A DNA stretch of 64,000 bases, from positions 5,423,501 to 5,487,500 of the forward strand of contig CM037461.1 of the NCBI GenBank assembly GCA_021014325.1, given 5' to 3'. Below, piece by piece: positions 11,887 through 23,130 of the stretch (the stretch's first letter is position 1; each line of letters starts with the position of its first letter). Made by a program: the position numbers and the translations under genes. The DNA is from Plazaster borealis (taxonomy: Eukaryota > Echinodermata > Asteroidea > Forcipulatida > Labidiasteridae). The notes under the pieces are model-generated. The model was not told the origin of the DNA, ran no database searches, and saw nothing but the letters and a program-made list of their open reading frames with translations.

Positions 11887-12450
11887 GTGTGTGGTTCATG
11901 AGTTATCATTTACAAATACAAACAATTAACTTCCAGTTTGAACAGGAAGTGAAAGTGAAATGGGATCATCTTTGTACGGTTCGCTGAGTTTATGAAGACC
12001 TTTCTAATGATGTATAAATTGTAAACAAAAATTAAAATTTGTGGTTCAGAAGTTACGAATATTTCAAATTGATGGATTATCTTCGGTGGTCAATATACAA
12101 TGTAACATCGATTAAATTGATGGATTATCTTCGGCGGTCAATATACAATGTAACATCGATTTTAAATGTACACTGTACATGTACACTAAACTACATTTAC
12201 ATGTGTTATTACACCATCTCGCGTTATCATTGTGGGTCAACACATACGTGCGCTTTAACGTCCGGTTTTGACCAGATGTGAACGTCAACATGTTGCCATC
12301 TCTGTGCAAATGTTTGAGCAGGCTCAAAGATATACAACATGATGCAACAATAATGCTGGAATTGTCGGTAGTTTTTGAAGGAATATAATTTGTGAAATTG
12401 TCAACTTCCGGTTTGAACCGAAAGTTTAGGTCAAATGTGATTTTAACTTT
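11887..12450. repeat. Degenerate tandem satellite (right part)
   Basis: Continuation of the 9999-10904 array, with gtgtggttcatgagttat, acttccagtttgaacaggaa and cttccggtttgaaccgaaag landmarks. Within it, a 49-bp stretch starting aattgatggattatcttcgg is tandemly duplicated at 12066-12165. Confidence 0.75.
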
Positions 12451-12779
12451 TCACAAACAATAGAGAACACCTAACAACAAAACAAAAAACAAAATGTGTT
12501 GTTTCTGTTGCACGAACACCTAAACAACAGAAAATTTACAAGTGGCGTTCGGTTGAAGAAGTTTACCTCCAGCTCTGTGTAACTCTCAGTTGAGACTAGA
12601 AAGTATTCTACCACACCAACAGAAAGTGGAAACAAACGGTGCTTGTACGAAATTATAAATATATAAAGAGCCCCGCCCTTTTTGTTAACAAAAACCCCAT
12701 ACGCTAATGGTTTGTTTTTACTAACTTATTCGAACCACCGCTAACTCAGGTATACCCAGCCCCTCGTCATTATTGATGT

Positions 12780-12935
12780 CCGCACGGGCGGTTCAGCCGG
12801 GGATGACGGCCCTCGGGGTTCGGACATTGGCATGGAGCAAAGCAATATCGGCCCCGTAGTCCCCTTAGGTCCCGCAGACCCCGTAGGTCTTTAGGGCACT
12901 GTAGGTCCTCCACCACGGAACGTCTATAATAGTTC
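12780..12935 (-). pseudogene. Collagen-like Gly-X-Y tract, unit 1
   Basis: On the minus strand the frame shows GPT, then VP and a stop, RPT, GSA, GPK, GTT, GPI. This is followed by the tail SSPAEPPVRTSIMTRGWVYL. Glycine positions repeat every 9 bp, some changed to V or R and one triplet broken by TAA. The same block precedes transporter copies 2 and 3. Best read as a decayed collagen-type exon; no splice borders are convincing. Confidence 0.5.
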
Positions 12936-12983
12936 CCATCTCGTACTTACGGTTTAAATAGTCACGGGAATTGTAACTCAACA

Positions 12984-13095
12984 CTAGTAGTCAACTGGGT
13001 TGCATATTCCAAACTAGTAGCCAGCTGGAATGGAGATTCCAAACTAGTAGTCAGGTACAATGGCAAATCCAACTAGTAGTCAACCTGAAGCATTG
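12984..13095. repeat. 30-bp minisatellite, unit 1
   Basis: About four units of 29-30 bp starting aactagtagtcagctggaat. Counterparts are at 28070-28215 and 47170-47312, each next to a collagen-like tract and upstream of a transporter copy. Confidence 0.85.
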
Positions 13096-14038
13096 ACCGT
13101 AACAGTGGTCGTACTGCGTTTCGGTGGTTTCAGTAGAAGTGTATGTTGTCCGTCGCTATAGAAGTGTTATCCGTCGCATTAAAAGTGTTCTTCGTTCAGA
13201 TAATTCACAGGTGCTCACTGACCGCTGCTGTAGAGGGCGTAAATCTACATCCGATCGGCACACGCCCCAGGCCCGGTAAGTAAGCATTCGCAATATAAAT
13301 ATGTATAAATTCCTTACAATATGAAGTTTAATCAAATTTTTGCTAAAAGTGGTTAAAAATACAAACAAAGTTTTTTTTTTTTTTTTTTTTTTAACCGATT
13401 GAGACAGAACAAAAAGCACCTTAAACTTTCCAAACCTCCCCTTACCAACAGATGGCTGTAGTTGTTTATTATAAGTCAGGATAATTCAAGGCGGTGTTAA
13501 ACAAAGCAAAACAAACGGTGATCCCCATGTAGGTGCGCACTACAATAAATAGGCAAAATTCATGCGCCAAACTAATTATCTTTTGTATTGTAGACCCTCA
13601 AATACCTTTGACTAATAAATAATTTGGGTCGTGCATAGATTGTGTAATTATGACAAGTTATCACAGCCTGTGGGTTCTTTGATTTAACTTTTGAGGAGAC
13701 TTCGATCAATTTAGGCCTTAAAAATGGTCCTATTTTGGCTTGAGAAGTGGAGGGATGATTGACGAAACTGACAAAAAGTCGGTTTTGGAAAAAAAAACTT
13801 TTTTAGGGGTGTTACTTTGTGGGGTAGTTTATGCTTCTCAGACTTAAATTGTTTGGGATACAAAGTGATATATTTTGCCATACCCGCAGTACTTCATGTG
13901 AACAGTTTCTCAAAAGGCATTATTATATCCAAAGCAAAAGGCATTATACTATCCAAACCTGTTGTACTGTTTACCAAGTAAGCTTTTATTGCCATTAATT
14001 TTAAGAGTCATTACCAAACGTATACAGACCCTTCAAAT

Positions 14039-15183
14039 CGTCGCTCGTACCACGAACCGACCTAACTGACAAAAATCACACACTTTTGCAAATATTTTTT
14101 TTACAAATTATTAATATACTCATTACTGTTAACAGTTTCAGCAAGTTTCAGAACTAAATACGTGGTAGTTTTGTAATTACACTAATTACTAAAAGCGACG
14201 TATCACTAGATTTGCCGTTTTGCCTTTTAACAAAGTGACCTATCTACAGGGTGTCCCAAAAAAAAAATGATGCAAGTGAAACGCGCCATCTTGGCCAAAA
14301 AATGTCCAATATTTGCTAAAGATGTTTATACCAACTTCAAGATTATAGTATTGGCTTTAGAATACCCTTTGTCTCGTCGTTTTTGCTTTTGTTAATCAAG
14401 AACTATGTTTAATTAACCACAAGCGCATGAAATCCACTTTGTGCCACTTTTAGAGAACCTACGCTTCTAAGCCCCAAACAATGCCAGTACTGTAACAGTT
14501 CATGCGTGGATAATTTTCTCGGTAGATTTAAAAGAAAAGTTTCATTCACACAACAATACAGAGATAATATTCTACAAATTATTTTCTGTAAAAAACATTT
14601 TAATTATGTACACTGTTATCTTCATTTTAAAACTGAAGCAAAAAGAAGTTCTCTGAAATAAAAAGAAATATTGCACATTCTGCTGCAAAATTATGCACAT
14701 AAGGAACAGTTGAAACTGATCATGATGTCAAAGAATAAACATAGAAATGGACAAAAGATGGGTACTAATTTGCAAAGTGTTGCTGCACTCAAACAAGCTT
14801 CACAGTATATTAAAAATTTGAAATTTAATTTCATGACAAATGCACCAGCAGGCAATTTTTTTTTATTTTAACAAATGAAACTGTATGTGCATAATTTTGC
14901 CGCAGAATGTGCAATATTTCTTTCTATTTCAGAGAACTTCTTTTTGCTTCAGTTTTAAAATGAAGTTAACAGTGTACACAATTAAATTGTTTTTTACATG
15001 AAACTTTTCTTTTAAATCCACCGAGAAAATCATCCACGCATGAACTGTGACAGTACTGGCATTGTTTGGGGCTTAGAAGCGTAGGTTCTCTAAAAGTGGC
15101 ACAAAGTGGATTTCATGCGCTTGTGGTTAACACATTTTTTTTATACTGTGTACGAGTTAGGTCGGTTAGTGGTACGCGCGACG
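14039..15183. mobile_element. 1.15-kb MITE with CGTCG ends and AAAT target duplication
   Basis: Ends CGTCGCTCGTACCACGAACC and, inverted, CGTCGCGCGTACCACTAACC, continuing about 28 bp. AAAT flanks both sides (14035-14038, 15184-15187). Copy B has the single-AAAT empty site near 62678 (ctttaaatatcatcag). A 643-bp relative with the same ends is at 44945-45587. The outer 215 bp and last 45 bp match that relative; the middle is replaced by a second fold-back. Confidence 0.9.
14415..15132. repeat. Nested fold-back, about 250-290-bp arms
   Basis: Left arm about 14415-14700 and right arm about 14878-15132 are inverted copies (ttaaccacaagcgcatgaaa against its complement at the right end), separated by about 175 bp. 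The right arm lacks about 40 bp present in the left. The sequence before the left arm begins cagggtgtcccaaaa near 14258. It lies inside the 14039-15183 MITE. Confidence 0.85.
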
Positions 15184-15507
15184 AAATATCATCAGTGAAT
15201 TTGTTAGTACGGTGCTGGACGACAATAACATTTCGCAAGAAGAATTTGTGTTGCTCAGAATTACAAGGTTTTATGAAATGAGAGAGGATTATAAAACTTG
15301 GCAAAGAAAAAACTAATAACTCATAATCTCCTGATTCTGTCCCCCATAAATGGGAAATACATGGACTGAAGGAGGTTGATTCAAAAGAGGGCGCTATCCG
15401 AATAAATGTGTACTCAACTCACCGTATGGCGGGACAGAATCTCCGGTGGGGGGATACAGCATAATCTCCTGGCAGGCCACACCGGACCGTAAGTCATCCG
15501 AGTTACA

Positions 15508-15560
<53 letters not shown>

Positions 15561-16158
15561 TATGATTATGATTATGATTATGATTATGATTATGATTATG
15601 ATTATGATTATGATTATGACTATGACTATGACTATGACTATGACTATGACTATGACTATGACTATGACTATGACTATGACTATGACTATGACTATGACTA
15701 TGACTATGACTATGACTATGACTATGACTATGACTATGACTATGACTATGACTATGACTATGACTATGACTATGACTATGACTATGACTATGACTATGAC
15801 TATGACTATGACTATGACTATGACTATGACTATGACTATGACTATGACTATGACTATGACTATGACTATGACTATGACTATGACTATGACTATGACTATG
15901 ACTATGACTATGACTATGACTATGACTATGACTATGACTATGACTATGACTATGACTATGACTATGACTATGACTATGACTATGACTATGACTATGACTA
16001 TGACTATGACTATGACTATGACTATGACTATGACTATGACTATGACTATGACTATGACTATGACTATGACTATGACTATGACTATGACTATGACTATGAC
16101 TATGACTATGACTATGACTATGACTATGACTATGACTATGATTATGATTATGATTATG

Positions 16159-16203
<45 letters not shown>
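15508..16203. repeat. Compound microsatellite, (ACTATG)87 core
   Basis: In order: (ATG)11, (ATTATG)13, (ACTATG)87 without a single interruption over 522 bp (15619-16140), (ATTATG)3, (ATT)15. Absent from duplicated copy B. It is continuous with the 3' end of the minus-strand SINE and is best read as that SINE's expanded tail. Long open frames of His-Ser or Met-Thr across it are artefacts. Confidence 0.95.
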
Positions 16204-16205
<2 letters not shown>

Positions 16206-16207
<2 letters not shown>

Positions 16208-16548
16208 TTCTGGTAATGAAACCAAGGATGCCTCACAAGTGAACTTAATCACTGTAGCTCGCAAGCCTGAGGAAACCTGTAAACAAGGGTGCTTGCTATA
16301 TGAACCAGAAACACCGGGGTTAACCCCCACTCTTCCACGACAAGTGTTCTCGGTTCTTTTACGTGCACTACCAATCCTAGTACACGGGACCTACAGCTTA
16401 AGGTCCCATCCGAAGGACAAAGCAATTATGGTAAAGTATCTTGCTCAAGGATACAAGTGTCATGACTGGGACTCGAACCACTCTGCTGATCTAAAACACC
16501 AGAGCTTGAGTCCGGTGCTCTTAACCGCTCGGCCACGACACGCCAAGG
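16206..16548 (-). mobile_element. tRNA-Leu-derived SINE
   Basis: Minus-strand element with a tRNA-like head (16539-16459), then a body with attgctttgtccttcggatg and ggtcccgtgtactagg, then a simple-repeat tail (the microsatellite). It is missing from copy B, where gagttacaat runs straight into tagtggaggtaac. RNA polymerase III A and B boxes are both readable, so transcription is plausible. A truncated relative is at 35150-35262. Confidence 0.85.
16459..16539 (-). tRNA. tRNA-Leu(CAA)-like head of the SINE
   Basis: 81 nt folding as a tRNA: acceptor gtcgtgg with tcatgac, A box TGGCCGAGCGG, anticodon stem ccgga/tctgg with loop ctcaagc (anticodon CAA), extra arm, and an intact B box GGTTCGAGTCC. 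It is the promoter part of a SINE rather than an independent tRNA gene, because the SINE body follows directly and no oligo-T terminator is seen. Confidence 0.6.
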
Positions 16549-17431
16549 TGGAGGTAACACTAATTCATGGCACATTTTATTTATTTTATTTATTTCACTG
16601 TTTTCTCCGGTATTTCACTGTTTTCTCCAAAGTGCAATGCCCCGAGGGAGTGAAAGTCCTTAATATCAAAGAATGGACCATTCAGGGATCAGGTCCCAGA
16701 CTCGTTGCTGCTGTTGTTGTTGTTGTTGTTTTTGTTGTTGTTGTTTTTTGTGTTTTTTTTTTTCGTCAGGCTGCATTTGTTAACTCGTAAACTTCGCCCA
16801 AAACATTTCAAAAGCTTATATAATTACCGAGATCTAACCCTCTGAAAAAATGGAGCCATATGTTCTTTGTAGCAGGCATCTAGGTGTCTGACTGACAGGC
16901 TGTACTAGGTTGTAAGGTTTCAAACACCTTCCGCTGTCCAATCAAGCCATTTGGCTCACTGGTGAGCCAGTAACTAGTGGTACCTTCCTGTATTCCTGGG
17001 GTAGGCCTACCTCCGCACTTCAAGGATTTCAAGGGGGTCAAATGTCCCCTTAGAAGGTATAGCCTCCCTAGAGAACAGAGTGCACCAACTCCGGATCCTA
17101 AGCAATTAGGAATTGGAGATATCATCACTCTACTGGTGGTGCGCTATGGTGTTCCCACATTCAATTGGTGTTATGCAACAGACTTGCGGGTGTGGACCTG
17201 TCATCTAGGTGGGTTGAACCATAAAGGTGGTTGTAACATTGTATAACGATCATATAGATTAGTCGGACCCATCTTGGGTGTGGGTGGATTATAAAAATTC
17301 TGATATAACGTTGGTGGACTGTACTTATGTTATAACGTTGGTGGCCCTCCTATACTTTGGTAGGCCTGCTTGCATTATTTTCGTACAACAAAGCTTTGAA
17401 AATAATATTTCTATATATATAAAAAAAAAAT

Positions 17432-19281
17432 AGTCTTGGAGCCACTGCCAAGGACCCAACACCGTCCCACACTGCTATAACCCCAGACACAGTTCCATCC
17501 CGAAAAAGATTCAACTTTGGAAAAGCGAAGTGGCCTGGCTTCCAAGAAGATCTTGAAAGGAAGATTGTGCACGAAGCAGCCCGCACGAACATCACAAGAG
17601 GCTGCTAAACTCAATACATCCCAGGCCTTAACGCCACAAGTACCGAACTGTATGAGCAATACCAACAGCTCTATGAATCTGACCCCTTTGCTGAAACTAC
17701 TATCGAAGTAGGTGAGAGACTCATGACCTCCATTTCAGAATGCCGCCAGCTGAGGTGGAAAAACCTGCTGGAGGCAACTGATATGTCAAAAAACAGCAAA
17801 CAGCATGGAGCCTCATCAGTCAAATCCGCAACCATCCATCAACCCCAACTCAGCAACAATATACGAACACTGCCAACCAAGTTGCGCACCAGCTGCTGCT
17901 CAATGGGAAACCCACCACTGAACAACCAAGAACAACGGTAGATCGAGTGAAACACTCACAAACCATGGGACTGACTAAGCCGTTCTCCCCTGAAGAGCTC
18001 GATATCAGCATCAACACCCTTAAAACTGGTAAAGCCATCGGACTGGATAACATTTTCACCGAAGAGATCAAGCACTTTGAACCTCTGATGAGGAAATGTA
18101 TCCTCGAGCTTATGAATAAGTGCATGTTGACAAAAAAAAAAAAAAACATCCAAAGATCTGGAGGAAAACCAGGATTAATGCTCTTCTTAAACCTGGCAAA
18201 GATCCAGTCCATGCAAAGAGCTTCCGCCCAATCTCTTTGTTACGCCACCTCTACAAGCTGTTCGAGCGCTTCATCCTCAACAGGCTTGGCCCTGTTGCTG
18301 AACCGGCCATCATCCCTCACCAAGCCGGAATCCGACCTGGCAAATCTACAACATGCCAACCCTGTGAAGACCCAAGTCAGGAATCGTGAAGCAAACCAAC
18401 CACTTAACATCAATTGGTCTGGAACACCACTTGATCACTGTACCCATCCTGTCTACCTTGGAGTAACCCTGGATCGTACTCTATCCTTAAAGGAGCACAT
18501 CAAAAATACGACATCCAATGTCGGTTCTGGAAACAACATCCTACGGAAACTGAACAACTCCAAATGGGGAGCCAGAGCACACACATTAAGATCTACTGCT
18601 CTGGCCCTGTGCTATTCATCTGCGGAATATGCATGTCCTGTTTGGGAGAGGTCAATCCATGCTAATAAGCTTGACCCAGCATTGAACAACACGTGCCGCC
18701 TGATCACTGGCTGCTTGAAACCCACCAACACAAGCAACCTGCACCTTCTCGCTGGCATTGCCCCTGCTGACATTAGACGGGAAGTGGCCAGCCGAGTCGA
18801 GAAAACCAAAGTTGCTAGTGATGAACGCCATCTCCTCCATTGATGTCACCCTCCAGCCCTACGGCTATAGTCAAGAAGAAGCTTTCTAAGCCATGTCCAG
18901 CCCCCAACAAAGTCTCGGGAAGAAACCAAAATCCAACTCTGGATGAAAAAGCTTGAGAATGACCCTCCTCCAACTGTCATGGGAATACCCCCCTACTGAA
19001 AGCCTACCCCCTGACCCAGAAGCACCATGGGGTCAATGTAAAACACTCAACCGCCTCATAACAAGAATAGGAACATCAGAATATGCTCCGGTCAGATGGG
19101 GCTACAAGACTTGTCCAACCACATGTGAATGTGGAGAAGCAGACCATACTTCCCACCCCTTGCAACTCAATAGACCTTCCGTGTTCAATAAAAATGCAAA
19201 GGACTATGTAAAGAAATCGGAAACTGCCATATAACCATCACGCTTCAGTGAAACGAAAAGAATAATATATAAAACTAGAGG
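17432..19281 (+). mobile_element. Jockey-like non-LTR retrotransposon, 5'-truncated, RT core deleted (copy 2)
   Basis: Reads from the endonuclease-RT linker (FNFGKAKWPGFQEDLERKI near 17510) through SPEELDISINTLKTGKA (17990), KPGKDPVHAKSFRPISLL (18195) and QAGIRPGKSTTCQ (18320). It then jumps directly to RNREANQPLNI (18382), the LLAGIAPADIRREVASRV segment and a CECGEADHT tail. Compared with copy 1, about 423 bp holding all three RT catalytic motifs are missing, joined at a shared GCCAA. A 14-A run at 18131 shifts frame. It is inactive. The same 5' end recurs at 63846 in duplicated copy B. Confidence 0.85.
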
Positions 19282-19339
19282 TTAAGTGTTCGTAAAAACG
19301 AACACAGAGGGGTTTCGGCGGGTGGAACAAAAATAGAAT

Positions 19340-19985
19340 ATTTGAGTTCATACTAACATGTCAGGTCCAATGCTTAGTTTGGTTGTTAACCATTTGAACT
19401 GGCTGTATAAACCGTAAGAAAAGGTCAAAGAGGGCTATGCTTCAAAAGTATGTCAAAAATGTAAAATAATGACCTTCTGACATGTGTCTCAGGAGATATT
19501 ATCTGTTTTTTTTAGAACTTTCTCTTACTAACCGAAAGTTAAAGTTGTAGTAGGTCTTCATATCCATAATACATTTGACATGTGCTGTGGTACAACAGGG
19601 CACAAAGATTATGACTTTATGATATGTGCTTCAGCAGATATGATTTTAAAGTTGATTTTGGTGTTTAGATCGGAAGGAAAGGTAAACGTTTTTTTTTTGT
19701 TTGTTTGTTTTTTTTTTTTGTATGAGGAAGTATAGGAAAGGTAAAGTTGAGGCAACATTTATAATCAAATGCCAATTTGTGTCATAAGCCAAAAGACGCT
19801 GCAAAGTTTATTACTGTATGACTTCTTCAGGAGATATGATCTTTTACATTTTAGATCATCCTGTTGGTACCGGAAGTAAAGGTCAAAGTAGGGGCATGTG
19901 TTGAGTAAATATAATATGTGTGGTAAGCTACCAGAGATGGCATAACAATTATTATTTGATGATGAATCAGTTAATGTTCATGGTA
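19340..19985. repeat. Degenerate tandem repeat (ggaagtaaaggtcaaag type)
   Basis: Three to four diverged units of about 180 bp sharing accggaagtaaaggtcaaag, cttcaggagatatgat and similar landmarks. Related in style, not clearly in sequence, to the satellite at 9999. Confidence 0.55.
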
Positions 19986-19989
19986 AACT

Positions 19990-20930
19990 TTTACAGCGCC
20001 CTGTATGGTTTAACTATTTACCTCAGGCCGAAAATTCACACGGTGGGTTGAGATGAATGAGCTTATCTAATTCGAGACAACGGAGGCGGAACACTTTTGA
20101 AAGTTGGGGGGCAAATCCAGAGTATGTGTTTTTCAAAGTTGGACCAACAATTTAGAAAAAGAAAAGTTAACACTATCGATTTAAAGATAAGAATCAAACT
20201 TAAATATTAAAAAAAGAATAATGTTTTTAATTTGTGGGGAAAAAATAAAATAAATGTAAGTCGCGTCATATTCCCGAACACGCGACCTTCAGAAGTGGAG
20301 TCACCGTTAACCACTAGGCTATGAGGCCATGTCCAAAGACAGTATTATTAACACATTGTAGTTTGTTACATATACATGTACATCGGGATGTGGGAATGGA
20401 GAACTCGCCACGTAACCGAGAGACCACCAGAAAAACTTAAATATCGTCAACACAAGGGGGGGGAACATGAAACTAACACAATTTATTGGTAAATGGTGCA
20501 GCTATAGACTGATTTTCGTGTTTGGGTTTTCATTAATCTGTAGATTTGTACAGAATTTACGTGAATTCCGTGCCGCGTCACAGGCTATTTAACGTGTACT
20601 TAAGGAATAGTATGGCAAGTCGGCACCGAAAATTATTAAGTCGTCCGCTCGCAATTTTTTTAAAACATCTAAAAAACAGGTAAGAATGACGCAATGGTGA
20701 CGTCAAGTATTGGAATAACTAAGTTAAGTTATAAGCTTCAATTTGGAGTGTAATGTGTAACGATGGGACATTGTTTAGTACAAAATTATTTCATAACAAA
20801 ATGTGTGTACAAACCTTATGGGAATAGGGCCGTTAAGAAAAATAATAAGAATAATAAAAAATAAAAAAAAAATAAAAAAAAAATCTCAAAAAATTACAAT
20901 AGGCGTTTCGGCTGTTAGGCCAAACCCCTA
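19990..20930. other. Intergenic, nothing firm
   Basis: No coding region recognised. It contains the weak tRNA-like stretch at 20258-20329, an A-rich run near 20870, and the start of sequence (20937-21015) matching 2028-2105 downstream of transporter copy 1. Confidence 0.6.
20258..20329 (-). tRNA. tRNA-like pseudogene
   Basis: Minus strand shows an A-box-like TAGCCTAGTGG and a degraded B box GTTCGGGAATA, flanked by partial acceptor pairing (ggcctcat / weak). Probably a SINE head remnant; not a functional tRNA. Confidence 0.3.
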
Positions 20931-21009
20931 ATATTGATGCCCCCGATTATCAGTACTGGTTTCCTTAGAACATAAACTACCTTATTATATGTATTATTTA
21001 TATTATTAT

Positions 21010-22690
21010 AATAAGTAGGGTAGATGGCCTTAGCTTTCGATCCAGACCGGACCTTCTTCAGAGGCATAAAACAAGTACAAACAAATACATATCCATTTAT
21101 AGAAAAAGAGAGGGGAAAGGGATTAAGGGAAGGATCCAGAAAGAAGCGGGAAAATTATAGCCAATCAAAGTTTCTATTTCAGAAACAATTGGTGGCTATG
21201 AACCAATAGGAGTAAAGTGGTGAGGACAAAGGATGTATAGTATGAAAGGATGGATTACTGGACCATAAAAGTGGTAAATGCATTGTTCGATAACAATGCA
21301 GGGAAACATGAAAGGGTAGGATAGGAGAGCAAGTTGCATCATGATGCAACTAACAATGGTCAATTAAAGAATGGCAAGATCAAAGGTAGGATGATATTAA
21401 AAATAGGTGTGAGGGACCTGTGGAAAAAAGGTTACTACATGAGATATTTATAGTAAGAAATTTATAAAAACAAATTATTGACAGAAAAAAATGTGTTGAT
21501 TTACACTTTATTTACAGAATATATACAACAAATGAATTATCAGGCAGAGGAGTGAAGTGGAGGGTAATGGGAAGTTATTTAACACCAGTGTTTATGTTTA
21601 GTCCAAAGGGTTGGACTGTCTTGAGTTGGTGAATCCAGTGTGATTCTCTATGCTTGCGGTGTGTGTCATCACCATTGCAAGCTTCAATCACCAGAAGTTC
21701 AACATCCTTGACACTATGGTTGGGGCTGTTGAAGTGGATAGAGACTGGGTACGGTTTCTTGGTCTTTATGGAAGAGACATGATTCGCAAAGCGAAGACTG
21801 AGTTTGGTCTTAGTCTCTCCCACATATTGTAGCCCACATCTCTTACATGATATGACATAGACTACATTAGGTGTGCTACATTGGGAGTCGGTCTTGATGT
21901 TGTATGAAGAGCCGCCAGTGATATGACTCTTTATCTTAAGTGAGGGCTTGATGTACAGACACGTTCTACATTTGGAACGGGTACATTTGTGACAGCCCAG
22001 TATTTCTGTTGAGGGTTCTGTTCGGACTGTACCTGGGGGAAGTTTGGCCCTGACTAGGATGTCACCCAGGTTCTTAGGACGGCGGAATGCAACCATGGGG
22101 ACCTCAGGGATTGCTGAGTGTAACCTGTTGGATGAGTGAAGGATGGTCATGTTATTATTGAGGATTGAGGAAAGTTTAGGTAGTTCGGGGTGGAAGGTGG
22201 TGACCAAGGCCACTCTATTGGTAGGAGCTTTTTTAGTTCCCGTGTTAGTCAACAGAGTATGACGAGGTACGTTGAGAGCCCTGTTGATTGCAAGTTGGAC
22301 CCTGCGTTCGCTGTGGCCCCTAGATACAAGGTGTTTCCTTAGCTCTGATGAGCGCCTCTTGTACAGGGTATCTGTAGAACAGATACGTCTGATACGTAAG
22401 GCCTGACTGTAAGCAATTGCCTTCTTACAGTGACTAGGGTGGCAACTGTTGGAGAGAAGGTACTGGTGGGTGTCGGTGGGTTTACTGTAGACATCCGTGA
22501 CAATGCCATTAGGGGATTTGGTTATGGTAACATCTAGAAAATTCACACTTGTGAGAGAATATTCGGTAGTGAACTTTATGGTGGGGTGAAATGAGTTTAT
22601 ATGGTCAATAAACTCATCCAAGCTGTCCTTGCCACCACACCAGATGGAGAAAATATCATCAATAAATCTCCACCAAACTAGTGGACGGTT
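21010..22690 (-). mobile_element. Penelope-like retroelement, 5'-truncated
   Basis: Minus-strand fragment whose ORF runs from the flank at 22774 to TAA at 21575. Residues from about 33 are element-derived: the RT catalytic block WWRFIDDIFSIW, then VNFLDVTI, a Cys-rich linker CHKCTRSKCRTC, and a GIY-YIG endonuclease (NVVYVISCKRCGLQYVGET at about 300, then HFNSPNHSVKD). That order, RT followed by GIY-YIG, defines Penelope-like elements. The first two thirds of RT are missing. The reading frame is otherwise undamaged, so the copy is recent. It lies downstream of transporter copy 2, between sequence matching 2105 and 2290 of copy 1. A hammerhead-like core is at 21035-21061. Confidence 0.9.
21035..21061 (-). 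ncRNA. Hammerhead-ribozyme-like core of the Penelope-like element
   Basis: Minus strand: CTGAAGA, then a stem-loop GGTCC GGTCT GGATC, then GAAA. CUGANGA plus stem II plus GAAA is the conserved hammerhead core, and Penelope-like elements are known to carry such motifs in their terminal regions. Stem III and the cleavage base are not convincingly resolved by eye. Confidence 0.5.
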
Positions 22691-22993
22691 GGGGGCATTA
22701 TTTATATTATTTATATACAACTGAGTTTTGTAAAAAAAAAACGAAAAACAAAAAAAACACGAAAAAACACACACTATCTGTTAAAAAAAGAAGCCTGTGA
22801 CCACTAGTGGTTACTTCAAAACCAAAACCCTTTTAATAATCTAGCATATAAACAAAGTTAAGAAATAAAACATTATTTACGTTTATAATGTTTTACTGTT
22901 ATGTTCAACTGCATGAGCTTCGATGAAAACGTTCCTTGGTTAAAAAGTAACGTTGCCCCTATAATCTTATATTATACACACAATGTTAACTGG

Positions 22994-22999
22994 TTTATT
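22994..22999 (-). terminator. Polyadenylation signal, transporter copy 2
   Basis: AATAAA on the minus strand about 130 bp past the stop codon, in sequence conserved with copy 1. Confidence 0.6.
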
Positions 23000-23130
23000 C
23001 GAAACCAAGTACCAAAGAAGAAAACACAATTGTTTTAACTTGATACAATCCCTGCCACCAACCCATAATTGAAAAAGGGCCACATTTTGCCAACCCCTGG
23101 TCCTGATATGGATGTTGGAGACGATGTTCC

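Larger units (their letters stand above)
13136..17600. repeat. Duplicated segment, copy A
   Basis: Aligns with 58184-64000 in the same orientation, roughly 90% or better by eye (for example gtagagggcgtaaatctaca at both 13230 and 58274). Copy A alone carries the 14039-15183 MITE and the SINE with its microsatellite (15508-16548). Copy B alone carries the 58873-62497 retrotransposon. The 16860-17400 part includes an 89-codon plus-strand frame (16977-17246) kept open in both copies; I do not recognise it. Confidence 0.85.

Noticed and set aside
15394..16242. Long open frames of His-Ser (minus) and Met-Thr (plus), 280 and 244 codons
   Set aside because: They are translations of the (ACTATG)n and related microsatellites and have no coding signal outside the repeat.
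16459..16539. Independent tRNA-Leu gene
   Set aside because: The fold is good but a SINE body and tail follow directly, and the locus is absent from the duplicated copy.
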